From positions 992,598 to 1,056,597 of the forward strand of contig CP134874.1 in the NCBI GenBank assembly GCA_037318855.1: a DNA stretch of 64,000 nt. The letters run 5' to 3'. This document shows, piece after piece, positions 8,338-17,632 of this stretch. A program made the position numbers and the translations under genes. The notes under the pieces were generated by a model that saw only the letters and a list, made by a program, of their open reading frames with translations, had not been told where the DNA came from and did not search any database. Each line of letters starts with the position of its first letter. The first letter of the stretch is position 1. The DNA is from Candidatus Sedimenticola sp. (ex Thyasira tokunagai) (lineage in GTDB: Bacteria > Pseudomonadota > Gammaproteobacteria > Chromatiales > Chromatiaceae).

Positions 8338-8997
8338 TTAATTACTACTGGGTATCACATAGAAGAGTACGGCAAAGAAATGGAAGGTACTGCCGGCCAA
8401 AACAAACAGATGCCAGACCGCATGATGATAGGCCAGAGACTTCCATACATAGAAGATTACACCCAGAGAGTAGCAGAGGCCGCCGATCAGCAGCAGAATC
8501 AAGCCGCCGGTAGCGACCGTCGATAGCATTGGCTCGATAGCAATCACCACCAGCCAGCCCAATCCAAGGTAGAGACCAATAGAGAGACGACGGTAGCGCT
8601 GTTGCAACACCAGTTCCAGTACAACGCCGGCAATCGCTATCCCCCAGACCAGACCAAACAGTGTCCATCCCCAGGTGCCCCGCAGATTGACCAGAGTGAA
8701 AGGTGTATAGGTGCCGGCAATAAGAATAAAAATAGCGGCATGATCAATCTGGCGCAGAATCCGCTTTGCATTGGGTAAGGGGATACCGTGATAGAGGGTC
8801 GAAGCGGTGTACAGAAGAATCAACGTTCCCCCATAGATACTACAGCTGGTGATATGCCAGGCATCACCATAAAGTGCTGAAAAGGCCACGAGTATCGCTA
8901 AACCGGCAATACTCAACAGCGCTCCCAGACCATGGGTGATGGTATGGGCGATCTCTTCGCCAAGGCTGTATCTCGCCGTACTTGAAGAAGCTTGCAT
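8338..8997 (-). CDS. Hemolysin III / YqfA family (PAQR-type) membrane protein
   Basis: The 219-residue protein has seven predicted membrane helices, as in the PAQR superfamily. Diagnostic motifs are EEIAHTITHGLGALLS near the start, LYTASTLYHGIP, a central RILRQIDHAAIFILIAGTYTPF, and a terminal YHHAVWHLFVLAGSTFHFFAV. The conserved histidines in these motifs form a metal site in better-studied relatives. The start is ATG 8997 with AGGGTAG upstream. The gene stands alone between the two split signalling genes. Bacterial members are named for hemolysin III of Bacillus cereus, but a cytolytic role is not established for most and should not be assumed here. Confidence 0.92.
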   Translation of the reverse strand: MQASSSTARYSLGEEIAHTITHGLGALLSIAGLAILVAFSALYGDAWHITSCSIYGGTLILLYTASTLYHGIPLPNAKRILRQIDHAAIFILIAGTYTPFTLVNLRGTWGWTLFGLVWGIAIAGVVLELVLQQRYRRLSIGLYLGLGWLVVIAIEPMLSTVATGGLILLLIGGLCYSLGVIFYVWKSLAYHHAVWHLFVLAGSTFHFFAVLFYVIPSSN

Positions 8998-9077
8998 TGG
9001 TCTACCCTGACTGGAGTTAATATATCTGATTCAGATGGTTATTAAGTCTCTGACAGATTTAATAAAATGTCCACTAG

Positions 9078-9235
9078 GGAGCCTCTGATTAAGTCTGGTT
9101 AGATTTAGGCTGAGATAAAATTGTTCCAATTTGTTTCGAAGTGAGTGGTAATAGCCACTCTATTGCTGCGATCTTCGAAGCGAATTGGGGCGATTTTAGC
9201 CAGCGTAAAGCAATCATGACTTGATCAGAGCCTCC
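9078..9235. mobile_element. MITE-like element with IS5-type ends, copy 1
   Basis: Inverted ends GGAGCCTCTGATTAAGTC and GACTTGATCAGAGCCTCC match with two differences and are each flanked by CTAG. A relative at 62263-62425 shares the ends and an internal GCTGCGATCTTCG block in the same orientation. End sequence and short TA-containing target resemble IS5-group elements as I recall them. There is no reading frame inside. It fills most of the 249-bp gap between the hemolysin III gene and the next gene. Confidence 0.65.
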
Positions 9236-9246
9236 CTAGAGGCTTC

Positions 9247-10824
9247 CTAGGAGTTTTTTGACAAAAAATGGCTTGCCTCTATTGCCGGGACGGGCCGGCT
9301 GTAGAGAAAGCCTTGTACATGCCGGCACCCTTCGTTAGCCAAAAATGCCTGCTGTCTCTCGGTTTCGACACCTTCTGCAATTACATCCAGATTGAGACTT
9401 TTCCCCAGTGCAATTACCGCCCTTGTGATCGCCATATCTTCTGGGTCATCCGGTATGTCACGGACAAAGGAGCCATCAATTTTCAGTCGGGTGATAGGAA
9501 AACGTTTCAGATAAGCCAGGGATGAGTAGCCGGTACCGAAATCATCAATCGCAAGATCGATTCCCAACCCTCTGATCTCCCCCATAATGTAAATTGACTG
9601 CTCCGGCTTCTTCATCAGATAGCCTTCGGTTACTTCAAGCTCAAGCCAAGTTGGATCGCACCCGGTCTCTTCCAGAATTTTATTAATACTGGAGAGTAAA
9701 TTTTCGTTACCAAGCTGCTTGGCTGAAAGGTTGACTGCCACCTTGACAGGATTAAACCCCTGTCGCTTCCACTCCACCATCTGCCTGCAAGCACTGCGCA
9801 GCATCCACTCCCCGATCTGGATAATCAGCCCGGTCTCTTCCGCCAAAGGTATAAAACGTGCCGGTACAACCAGTCCCAGTTCTGGATGTTGCCAGCGTAC
9901 CAACGCCTCCATGCCGATCAAGTTACCGTTACTGGAGTTGAATTGAGGTTGATAATAGATTGCCAGTTCGTCTTTCTTGAGGGCGTTACGCAGGCTGACC
10001 TCCATGAGGATGCGTTCGAATGCCTGTTCCGTCATATTCTCCGTGTAGTACTGGAAGGTGTTACGCCCCTCATCCTTCGCTTTGTACATTGCTGTGTCGG
10101 CATTCCGTAGCAGAGTATCTGCGCTATGGCCATCTTGAGGAAACAGGCTGATACCGATGCTCGCGGTTAGATAAAATTGGTGCTCATCGATGACAAAGGG
10201 GTGTTCCAGACTGTTGATCAGCTTTTGTGCCATCGCAGTGGCGTGCTGGGGGGTATGCAGCGCATCCATGATGATGGTGAATTCATCGCCTCCCAGGCGG
10301 GCTACCGTGTCATTTTTCCTGACGCACTGATTGAAACGTACCGCCACCTCTTCCAGCACACGATCACCGAAAGCATGTCCAAAACTATCGTTGATCTGCT
10401 TAAACTGGTCGAGGTCAATGAAGAAGATGGCTACCTGCTCATGGGCTCGCCTGGATTTGCTGATGGTTTGCTCCAGGCGATCGAGAAAGAGGACGCGATT
10501 GGGCAGGTTGGTCAATGAGTCATGGTGTGCCAAATGGTTGAGGTGATCCTTCTGTTGTCTCACCTCGTCGAGCAACTCCAGGTGGTCGGTGATATCACGT
10601 GAAACCTCGATTACCCCCTTTAGAGAGCCATCACTGCAATGTAGAGGCGAGGTCACCAGTTCCAACCTTCTGGGTGCGTCTTCATCATACATGTGGCCGT
10701 GGATCACAGAGGCCCGCTTGCCCGTAAGCGAGTCTTCGATTTCGTGATGCAAAACGGGACATCCAAGTCCCCCTTTTGCACTCAATCTTTGACAGCCTAT
10801 TAGTGCCCCGGCCGTCCTGGTCAC
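9247..10824 (-). CDS. GGDEF-EAL c-di-GMP turnover protein, C-terminal part of a split gene
   Basis: The fragment holds the end of a PAS/PAC domain (TGKRASVIHGHM to GVIEVSRDITDHLELL), a full GGDEF domain and a full EAL domain. The GGDEF domain has HHDSLTNLPNRVLF and active-site RLGGDEF. The EAL domain has GMEALVRWQHPELG, DDFGTGYSSLAYLKRFPI and GVETERQQ. Both catalytic signatures look intact, so it could make or degrade c-di-GMP. Host sequence starts at about 10725. The residues before it come from the inserted element. Its N-terminal half lies at 11009-13237. The joined sequence reads HPCPLKTALR then TGKRASV, which matches the usual PAS spacing and suggests no host sequence was lost. Translation of this half would need a start inside the element (ATG 10824) or downstream. 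Confidence 0.88.
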   Translation of the reverse strand: MTRTAGALIGCQRLSAKGGLGCPVLHHEIEDSLTGKRASVIHGHMYDEDAPRRLELVTSPLHCSDGSLKGVIEVSRDITDHLELLDEVRQQKDHLNHLAHHDSLTNLPNRVLFLDRLEQTISKSRRAHEQVAIFFIDLDQFKQINDSFGHAFGDRVLEEVAVRFNQCVRKNDTVARLGGDEFTIIMDALHTPQHATAMAQKLINSLEHPFVIDEHQFYLTASIGISLFPQDGHSADTLLRNADTAMYKAKDEGRNTFQYYTENMTEQAFERILMEVSLRNALKKDELAIYYQPQFNSSNGNLIGMEALVRWQHPELGLVVPARFIPLAEETGLIIQIGEWMLRSACRQMVEWKRQGFNPVKVAVNLSAKQLGNENLLSSINKILEETGCDPTWLELEVTEGYLMKKPEQSIYIMGEIRGLGIDLAIDDFGTGYSSLAYLKRFPITRLKIDGSFVRDIPDDPEDMAITRAVIALGKSLNLDVIAEGVETERQQAFLANEGCRHVQGFLYSRPVPAIEASHFLSKNS

Positions 10825-11008
10825 TGACCGCTACGCGATAACATCGCAAGCTCGTTACCGCTTCGCAGTCAGTTCCCAGTGACTGGACGCCGTGTTCGGA
10901 TGCCTACTTTGCTTCCCCTCTGGCGCGCTACGCGCACGACGGGTAAGCAGTGCGGCCTCACGGCTACCGGGGATTACCAGCCTTCGCTTCGCTCTCCATG
11001 GCTGGCAG
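10726..11008 (+). mobile_element. 283-bp dispersed non-coding element, copy B
   Basis: It has the same length and nearly the same sequence as copy A but lies in the opposite orientation. CGT flanks it on both sides (10723-10725 and 11009-11011). Removing the element plus one CGT restores an in-frame host sequence across the junction (ALR then TGK), the signature of a clean insertion. It contains the same internal hairpin and no transposase gene. Confidence 0.78.
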
Positions 11009-13237
11009 CGTTCGTAACGCCGTTTTTAATGGACAGGGGTGATCATCTCCTGAACAGGGTGCATTGAACTGGTAAGCGATCTCAAAGCATTTGGGATGGG
11101 CGGCATCTGAAGCAAAGCGTTTATCGTAAGACTCCCTAGCCGCATCATTCATCAACTGCACTTCATAGTTGGCATCGATAACCATGATCGAATCACCGAT
11201 ACCGTCAATCACATTTTGCAGAAAATCACTCTCATCCTTAAGCTCCTGCTCCATCTTAATGCGCTTCGTTACATCATGGGTTACGCCAAGAAGCCGAGTG
11301 ATTTTTCCCTCTGGGTCGCGAAAGGGCACAGCGTGTGTTTCAAGCCAGAGGGAACGCCCGCTCAAGCTCATAGCCTTAAAAATCAGGGTACCCGGTTTTC
11401 CTTCAAATACTCGTTGAGAGAAATCGGAAAACTCTTTCCGGTAAGCTTTGTCCACTAACTCTACGATGGGTGTGTTAGATATCTGATCGATTGATTGGGC
11501 ATCAAGCATAGCCAGTCCGGCCGTATTCATACTGATTAACCGTCCCGCCCTATCTACTGTCTTAACACATGCAGGCTCAGCATCGATCAGGGTACGCAGG
11601 TGTTTCTCACTTTCACGCAGCTTTATCTCAATCGCCTTTCTTTCGGTGATATCACGCACAAATGCCAGAGCCGACATCACCGAGTTATCAGGGTTATGGA
11701 GTGTTACTGCACTGAAATAGGTGGCAATATTGTGGCCATCTTTATGTTTGAGCGCGATTTCGTATGAACGGCGCTCTGTAGTCGATATTTTTGCCGTCTG
11801 CTCCAGAAAAATGGTTCGATTCTCCTGGTCGACAAAATCCATCGGTGTTTTTCCGAGCATCTCGCTCTCGCTATAACCGAGAATCCGGCTTAAACACTCA
11901 TTGATTCTTAGGGTTTTTCTATCTCTGTCAATCAGCCATATTCCCTCGGGAGCGGCATCAAAAACAGTACGGTATCTCTGTTCACTCTCCTCCAGCTCGA
12001 ATGTTTTTTGTGTGATTACACGCCGCATCTGTAGCAGGACCAGCAGTAGGATGGCGGTACACAGCATCACGGCACCAGCGGCAAAAACCAGCCAGTTTTT
12101 CTCTATCCAGAGTGCCCATCTTGGCGCCGGCTCATACTTCTCTTCATAGATAAGCCCGGCGATGGAGCTGTTCGGAGGGATAAAGCCCAGCTCCTCAAAT
12201 ATCTCCTTGATGTGCAGCCATCGGTCCGGGTGCATAAATCCGATAGGCACAAGAAGCGGCTGGATCAACTCCTGAGAGGTTCTCGCTTCATAGCTGAGAT
12301 GCTCCCAGCTCATCTTCTGGGTATTGTATCGGCCGCTGATCAGGTTAATCAGCTCGTTGGGATGTTTAAGCGCATACTCCCAGCCCTTTAGGCTGGCCTC
12401 TCTGAACGCTTTAACCCTTTCAGGGTGCTCACGTATCTCCTTCTCTGTAGTGACAAGCGTGTCACCATAGAAATCAACACCATGGTGTTTTGGAAGTAGG
12501 TGGTTGAACTGTACCCCCGCCTTCTGCAGTAGGTATGCCTGATCAGTGATATAGGCGTTGAAAGCGTCGGTGTCCCCTTTTATCAGGGATTGAACATCAA
12601 AACTGGTTTGTAGCCGGATCAGGTCTTCATCGTCTACGCCGGCACGCCGCAACAGTGCCTGTAGTGCGGCGTCCTGGACGCCTGAACCGATCATGACCCG
12701 GCGGCCGGCAAGATCTTCCGCACGTTCGATTCCAGATGCTTTGGACACAAGAAATGCGTAGGCACTGTGCTGGAAGATGGTGGCCAAAGCCACCACAGGT
12801 CTACCCTTGGCGCGCTCAATCACCACATCGGCGCCACTGACGGCATAATCTGCGCCGCCCTCAAGCATGACCTCTATTGGGGAGGCTTTGCCTTTGTGCT
12901 CAAGGATAGTGACATCCAGCCCTTTTTCACGAAAGTAGCCTTTGTCATGGGCGGCGTAGTAACCGGCAAACTGGAATGCATGACGCCATTTAAGCTGTAG
13001 CCTAACGGATGATTGTGTGGACGCAGACGGCTCCATGGCGCTTTGTGCGGCGGCATCGAAACAGGTCAATGGGGTGACTGCAAAGCCGTAGAGCAGCAGT
13101 GAGAAGAGGCGCAGGAGATCTTTTAATGTTTTATTGGTAAGGACAAAGAGATTCGACAATCTGTTTATACCTGTCCCGGTTATTGTCTCCCTCAAATTCC
13201 GGAACGCTATAGTTATCCGGGCATGGCGGGCAACCAT
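10964..13237 (-). CDS. NMT1/THI5-like ligand-binding, multi-PAS sensor; N-terminal part of a split GGDEF-EAL gene
   Basis: The fragment begins with a hydrophobic export segment (about residues 42-65, ending AAAQS). An NMT1/THI5-type periplasmic binding domain follows (about 78-335), opening LQLKWRHAFQFAGYYAAHDKGYFREKGLDV. One membrane helix follows near 388-407, then two complete PAS domains (about 425-540 and 550-665) and the start of a third. The binding domain belongs to the family that binds pyrimidine, taurine or nitrate-like ligands; the ligand here is not evident. The host frame ends at HPCPLKTALR. The final residues TLPAMESEAKAGNPR and the stop come from the 283-bp element. The GGDEF and EAL output domains continue at 10725 and below. 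The exact start is uncertain, with no clear ribosome site at 13237. Confidence 0.85.
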   Translation of the reverse strand: MVARHARITIAFRNLRETITGTGINRLSNLFVLTNKTLKDLLRLFSLLLYGFAVTPLTCFDAAAQSAMEPSASTQSSVRLQLKWRHAFQFAGYYAAHDKGYFREKGLDVTILEHKGKASPIEVMLEGGADYAVSGADVVIERAKGRPVVALATIFQHSAYAFLVSKASGIERAEDLAGRRVMIGSGVQDAALQALLRRAGVDDEDLIRLQTSFDVQSLIKGDTDAFNAYITDQAYLLQKAGVQFNHLLPKHHGVDFYGDTLVTTEKEIREHPERVKAFREASLKGWEYALKHPNELINLISGRYNTQKMSWEHLSYEARTSQELIQPLLVPIGFMHPDRWLHIKEIFEELGFIPPNSSIAGLIYEEKYEPAPRWALWIEKNWLVFAAGAVMLCTAILLLVLLQMRRVITQKTFELEESEQRYRTVFDAAPEGIWLIDRDRKTLRINECLSRILGYSESEMLGKTPMDFVDQENRTIFLEQTAKISTTERRSYEIALKHKDGHNIATYFSAVTLHNPDNSVMSALAFVRDITERKAIEIKLRESEKHLRTLIDAEPACVKTVDRAGRLISMNTAGLAMLDAQSIDQISNTPIVELVDKAYRKEFSDFSQRVFEGKPGTLIFKAMSLSGRSLWLETHAVPFRDPEGKITRLLGVTHDVTKRIKMEQELKDESDFLQNVIDGIGDSIMVIDANYEVQLMNDAARESYDKRFASDAAHPKCFEIAYQFNAPCSGDDHPCPLKTALRTLPAMESEAKAGNPR

Positions 13238-13320
13238 CCTCCCACTGCCGATCTACCAAGACTAGCAGAAAAATGAAGACCTTTACTTTCTATTTTTAGA
13301 TGGTGCTCTTTGGCCCAATT

Positions 13321-14079
13321 TTACCACCGAGGTGTAGCCGAGGTGCTGGATTGCCCGAAATGCCAAATGAAGCGGGTAAAGGCTCCGGTGGAGCTGGCGC
13401 TGTCATCGGTTACCCCGAGTTCGAATTCAAGGTTGTTGCTCGGATTCATTCGTACTCCCAGGGTGTGACCGCCTGTATCGGTACTGTTTTCATTGCTCCA
13501 CTCAAAACTCCTGAAACTGAGTCGTGCACTGGGTACGTAGGGTAGAGGGGCTTCCAGCTCCACATTCCAGCCATTAAGTACATTCTCGCTGGAGGAGCTG
13601 TTTAGGGGTGAAGAGGCCGCTTTCCAGCCGCTGATGGCGCTGTAGTAGTTACTACGCAGTGTGACATGTTCGCCGATCGCCTCAACTCCAAGACCAACAT
13701 GTTCCTGATCAAAATCAAAACTACTGTCATACCAGGCGTTTGCACCCAACAACCAGCGTTTGCCCGGTATCAGGTGGCGGTAACCCAGGCCGAGATTCAA
13801 GTTCTCATCGCTGCTGTTACTAAACTGCCCCTGAAAGAAGAAGCTGTCTCGATCCTTTGTGTAGATCGGCTGGAACCAGAGGATGGGTTCATCCTGCTGG
13901 GAGTTGAAGTCGAAATTGATATGGGTGCGGCGCAGCCAGGTTGGCATATCGGAAGAGCGCAACAGGTCGCCGCTCATGTCGGCGGACCGGCTCGATCCCG
14001 TCTGATCGCCGGTATATGCCGGGGCCGGTGCCAGTAGCAGCCAGACTGATGTGAAAGTTGCCCAACCTTTCAGGTTCAT
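13321..14079 (-). CDS. Inverse-autotransporter-type beta-barrel outer membrane protein without passenger
   Basis: The 252-residue protein has a signal peptide (about residues 1-22, ending PAYT). The rest resembles the beta domain of intimin/invasin-type inverse autotransporters. Visible motifs are FFQGQFSNSSDENLNLGLGYRHLIPGKRWLLGANAWYD, then HVGLGVEAIGEHVTLRSNYYSAISGWK, then NGWNVELEAPLPYVPSARLSF. It ends in aromatic FIWHFG plus a short tail. Length fits one barrel of about 12 strands. Intimins carry Ig-like passenger domains after the barrel; here nothing follows, so it is either a stand-alone barrel or a truncated adhesin. No neighbouring gene on the same strand looks functionally linked. 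Confidence 0.75.
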   Translation of the reverse strand: MNLKGWATFTSVWLLLAPAPAYTGDQTGSSRSADMSGDLLRSSDMPTWLRRTHINFDFNSQQDEPILWFQPIYTKDRDSFFFQGQFSNSSDENLNLGLGYRHLIPGKRWLLGANAWYDSSFDFDQEHVGLGVEAIGEHVTLRSNYYSAISGWKAASSPLNSSSSENVLNGWNVELEAPLPYVPSARLSFRSFEWSNENSTDTGGHTLGVRMNPSNNLEFELGVTDDSASSTGAFTRFIWHFGQSSTSATPRW

Positions 14080-14209
14080 TAAAGTATGCCGTGGAACAGT
14101 TAATCGGTAATCAAATCATAGACCAAAACTATTGCCTGCAAGTGTGCTGGTTGTTCAGGATGTGAGCACTGGAGCAATATGGCAGGACTTCGTTCACAGA
14201 GTGCGTTAT

Positions 14210-14478
14210 CTAGTGGGCCATGCGGAAAATTCGCTAACCCACAGCCAGTTCACAAGCCGGGTTGGCAAGGCGCACGAGTGCAGGACTGGCCGTAGCCAAT
14301 TCAAACGAGTGCAACACCGCCAACCCGGCTTGTGGACTGGCCCGGAGGGAGCCCCGCTAAGAGGCCAATGCTGCGTTGCGCACCTTGGAAAGGGCTTGCC
14401 ATTCCCTGCGGTACGCGCCTTACCTTGGCCTTTTAGCGGGGCTCTGTGAGTTACCGAACTTCCCGCATGGCCCACTAG
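14210..14478. mobile_element. 269-bp palindromic MITE-like element
   Basis: CTAG-TGGGCCATGCGG at the left end is matched by CCGCATGGCCCA-CTAG at the right. Two strong internal hairpins are present. One pairs CCAGTTCACAAGCC (14245-14266) with 14319-14340. The other pairs GCCCCGCTAAGAGGCCAA (14351-14368) with 14424-14443. The element fills most of the 422-bp gap between the barrel gene and the RND operon. The frames inside it are artefacts of the palindromes. Confidence 0.7.
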
Positions 14479-14501
14479 TGTGATGCGGTGAGCGATTGTT
14501 A

Positions 14502-17500
14502 TTAAATAGGTTGGGAAGGCGAGTGGTCGCGAGAAAATAGCCGATAGACGGAAGGCACCAACACCAGACTCACCATGGCCGAGAAGAGTAGGCCGGAGAC
14601 GATGGTAACCGCCAGGGGCTGCAGTAGCTCAGCGCCTTCACCCAGGGCCATGGCCAGAGGTGACATGCCAACGACAGTGGTGAGAGTGGTCATAAGGATA
14701 GGGCGCAGGCGCAACCGAGCGGCCTCGACAATGGCTTCCCTCAGAGGCAAGCCCTCATCCCGTTTAATCTCGATATACTCCACCAGCACGATGGCGTTGT
14801 TGACGACGATGCCGGCGAGCATGATCAGCCCCAGCCATACCGGCATGGAGAGGGGTAGTTGTGCCACCTCCAGGCCAATGGCGACGCCGATAACGGCGAA
14901 AGGGACGCTGAGGATGATCACCAGCGGATTGCGCAGAGATTCGTACTGCACCGCCATCACCACGAACACCAGGAAAAGTGCCAGCCCAAGCAGTTGTCGG
15001 CTAAGGTCTTTACCCTCTTTAAGTGTTTCCAGGTTACCGGCATCGTAACGGCTGTAGCCTCGGGGTATCTCCATATCCTGCAGGGCGATATCAGCGGCGG
15101 CGATCACCTCGGAGAGGGTTTTGTCGCCTGTGAGAGAGGCGCCGATCTCGACGAAGCGTTGTTGGCGGTCGCGCTGAATGGAGTCCGGTGTGGGGATGAT
15201 CTCCACCTTTGCCAGGTCGGAGAGGCGTACCGGCACCCGTGGGGTGCTCTTGCTAAAGAGCAGGATGCGCTCGATATCCGCCGGGCTTCGCAGTTCATCC
15301 CGTTTGAGGCGCAGCAGCACATCGATAGAGCGGTCTCTGCTGATAAAGTCGGTGACTCGGCTTCCCTGCAGGGCAAATCGGACCGCCTTGCCCACATCCT
15401 CGACACTCAGCCCATAACCGGCGGCACGATTGCGATCCACCTTGATCGACAGCTCCAGGTTTTTGCCCTCGGCGCTGTGATAGAGACCACGCAGCCCCTC
15501 GATGCCTTGCAGGCGCTCTTTCACCTCATCGGCAAGCTGCTCCAGTACGGACAGGTCTGCCCCCTTGATACGGATGGCAAAATCGTCATCACTGCGGTTA
15601 AAACGGATGCCGCGGATGCCGACGCTATAAATACGGATACGGGCACCCGCCAACTGTGCCTTGTTTACCTCTTTCTGTATCCGCTTGATCCACTTCTGGC
15701 TGCTGATGCCGCTACGTTGGTCACGGGGTTTGAGCTGCACTTTGATGCTGGTGCGGTTGGCTGACTCATGCTGGGAGCGGCCGAAAACATTACCGCCAAC
15801 GATGGTGAAAATACTCTCCACCTCCGGCTGGGTGGCAATGATCTTCTCCACCCGCTCTGTCAGTGCATTCATCTCGGCGACATTGATGCCGCGGTCGGCG
15901 CGAATTCTGACGCTCACCTGCCCCTCGTCCAGGGTCGGTAGAAAGATCTGGCTGCCACTGAAAAATGATGGTGCAGTGGTCGCCAGTCCACCAATGAAGA
16001 GGATTAGTGTGAGAAAGACCAGGGGTAGTTTGAGCAGGTATCCCAGCAGCCAGGCATAGCCGTTCTGCAGCATCTCCATCAGCCGGTTGATGCCGCGCCG
16101 CAACAGCCCTTCGTGCCCGGCGGGGATGCGTCCGCTGAGAGCCGGTACCAGGGTCAATGCCACCAGCATGGCGGCAAAGATGGCGGCGGAGATGGTGAAG
16201 ATCAACTCACGAAACAGCAAGCCTACAAGGCCGGTAATAAAGAGAAAGGGGAGTACCGCGGCCAGGTTGGTGGAGGTGGAGGCAACGATCGCGCTATTGA
16301 CCTCGTTGGCGGCATGAATCGAACTGTCACTGCCCGACTCTCCCAGCCGTTGATGGCGATAGATGTTCTCCAACATGACGATTGTGCTGTCCACCAGCAT
16401 ACCTATCCCCAGAGCAAGGCCGCCGAGGGTCATGATATTGAGGCTCAGCCCACCGATCGACATCACGATAAAGGTGACCAGAATGGCGATGGGAATGGCG
16501 CTGCCGATCACCAGGGTACGGCGCAGGCTGCCGAGAAAGATATAGACCACCAGCATTGCCAGTACCGCTCCGCTGACAGCGGCGGTGGTGGCGTTGTTGA
16601 GGGAGCGGCGAACGTAGCTCGCCTGATCGCTCACTGGATGGATTTCGATATCGTCCGGGATCAAGCCCTGCTGCTTGAACTCATTCAGCTGTTGGGTGAC
16701 CCGGTCTACCACGCTGACGGTATTGGCCTGGGGCTGTTTCTGTATTGAGAGTTTGATTCCGGGCAAGTCGTTGAGGCGGATGCGCAGACGCTCCTCCTCG
16801 GCACCATCAATGATCTCCGCCACTTCACTGAGGTGGAGGATGCGGGTGGGGCCGCTTTCGGGTGTGATAGGAATAGGTAGATTGATCAGCTCATTAAGGT
16901 CGGCAAAGCGGCCGGCGGTACGGCTGCTGATTTCACCCTGAGACATCAGTAAACGGCCGCCGGGTGTCTCGATATTGCCGCTCTCCAGCGCGGTGGCGAT
17001 ATCCAGCAGATCCAGCCCCAACCCGGCCAGCCGATCCTGATCTACCGACACCTGAATTTCCCGCTGCAGGCCGCCACCCACCTCGGCTGCCGCTACGCCG
17101 GGCAGGTTGAGCAGCCATTTGCCCAGATTGTAATCGACCCAGCCGCGCAGCTCTACCGGATCACGCAGAGTGGAGCTGATGACGTACTCGGCAACAGGGA
17201 TCTGTGATGGATCACGTTTGTAGATCACCGCCGGCTCAACAGTGTCCGGGAGAAAACGTTTGGCGCGGTCGAGTCGGGTACTGGCATCACGCAATGCAAG
17301 ATCGATATTCTTGCCGTATTCGAAGGAGAGAGAGACGGCGCTACGCCCCTCGGTGGTTTGAGACTCGATGTGGATCGCGTCCTCGGTGACCGCCAACTGT
17401 TCTTCAAGCTGACGGGTGATCTCGTCCTCCATGATAGTCGCCGGTACGCCGGGATCCATGATTCGTACCCGCACATCGGGGTAGATGATGTGGGGTAGCA

Positions 17501-17630
17501 GGTCGATATTAAGGCGTTCCAGGGCAAATACGCCGAGCACCATCACGGCCAGAGTGATCATCACCACACCGATGGGGTGGCGGATGGACCAACCGGCAAG
17601 TCCGATAGCGTGTCTGCCGGGCCGTTTCAT
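14502..17630 (-). CDS. RND-superfamily efflux transporter, inner-membrane permease
   Basis: This 1042-residue protein is an AcrB-type proton-driven exporter subunit with twelve predicted helices and two large periplasmic loops. The first helix spans about residues 17-36 (IGVVMITLAVMVLGVFAL). Helix 4 contains GIGMLVDSTIVMLENIYRH, which supplies the proton-relay acidic residue. The C-terminal half has the paired LAGIVVNNAIVLVEYI motif and RPILMTTLTTVVGMSPLA. Length is normal. It ends the operon S24-like protein, membrane-fusion lipoprotein, permease; the spacing to the fusion protein is two bases. No outer-membrane channel gene is adjacent, so a TolC-like partner must be encoded elsewhere. Substrate class cannot be assigned; heavy-metal signature residues were not recognised. 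Confidence 0.95.
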   Translation of the reverse strand: MKRPGRHAIGLAGWSIRHPIGVVMITLAVMVLGVFALERLNIDLLPHIIYPDVRVRIMDPGVPATIMEDEITRQLEEQLAVTEDAIHIESQTTEGRSAVSLSFEYGKNIDLALRDASTRLDRAKRFLPDTVEPAVIYKRDPSQIPVAEYVISSTLRDPVELRGWVDYNLGKWLLNLPGVAAAEVGGGLQREIQVSVDQDRLAGLGLDLLDIATALESGNIETPGGRLLMSQGEISSRTAGRFADLNELINLPIPITPESGPTRILHLSEVAEIIDGAEEERLRIRLNDLPGIKLSIQKQPQANTVSVVDRVTQQLNEFKQQGLIPDDIEIHPVSDQASYVRRSLNNATTAAVSGAVLAMLVVYIFLGSLRRTLVIGSAIPIAILVTFIVMSIGGLSLNIMTLGGLALGIGMLVDSTIVMLENIYRHQRLGESGSDSSIHAANEVNSAIVASTSTNLAAVLPFLFITGLVGLLFRELIFTISAAIFAAMLVALTLVPALSGRIPAGHEGLLRRGINRLMEMLQNGYAWLLGYLLKLPLVFLTLILFIGGLATTAPSFFSGSQIFLPTLDEGQVSVRIRADRGINVAEMNALTERVEKIIATQPEVESIFTIVGGNVFGRSQHESANRTSIKVQLKPRDQRSGISSQKWIKRIQKEVNKAQLAGARIRIYSVGIRGIRFNRSDDDFAIRIKGADLSVLEQLADEVKERLQGIEGLRGLYHSAEGKNLELSIKVDRNRAAGYGLSVEDVGKAVRFALQGSRVTDFISRDRSIDVLLRLKRDELRSPADIERILLFSKSTPRVPVRLSDLAKVEIIPTPDSIQRDRQQRFVEIGASLTGDKTLSEVIAAADIALQDMEIPRGYSRYDAGNLETLKEGKDLSRQLLGLALFLVFVVMAVQYESLRNPLVIILSVPFAVIGVAIGLEVAQLPLSMPVWLGLIMLAGIVVNNAIVLVEYIEIKRDEGLPLREAIVEAARLRLRPILMTTLTTVVGMSPLAMALGEGAELLQPLAVTIVSGLLFSAMVSLVLVPSVYRLFSRDHSPSQPI

Positions 17631-17632
17631 TG

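Noticed and set aside
7096-11008. Inversion of the 7.1-11.0 kb segment by recombination between copies A and B as the cause of both split genes
   Set aside because: Flipping the segment would place N-terminal and C-terminal halves in incompatible orientations. The present order pairs each sensor half with a matching output half.
10879-11067. Small plus-strand frame inside copy B of the 283-bp element as a transposase remnant
   Set aside because: Its sequence has no transposase motif and the corresponding frame is not kept in copy C.
14132-14475. Two open frames over the 269-bp palindromic element
   Set aside because: They lie on opposite strands of a palindrome and have no recognisable domain or ribosome site.
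14859-15764. 301-residue plus-strand frame opposite the RND permease
   Set aside because: It is antisense to a clearly conserved permease and has no recognisable domain.
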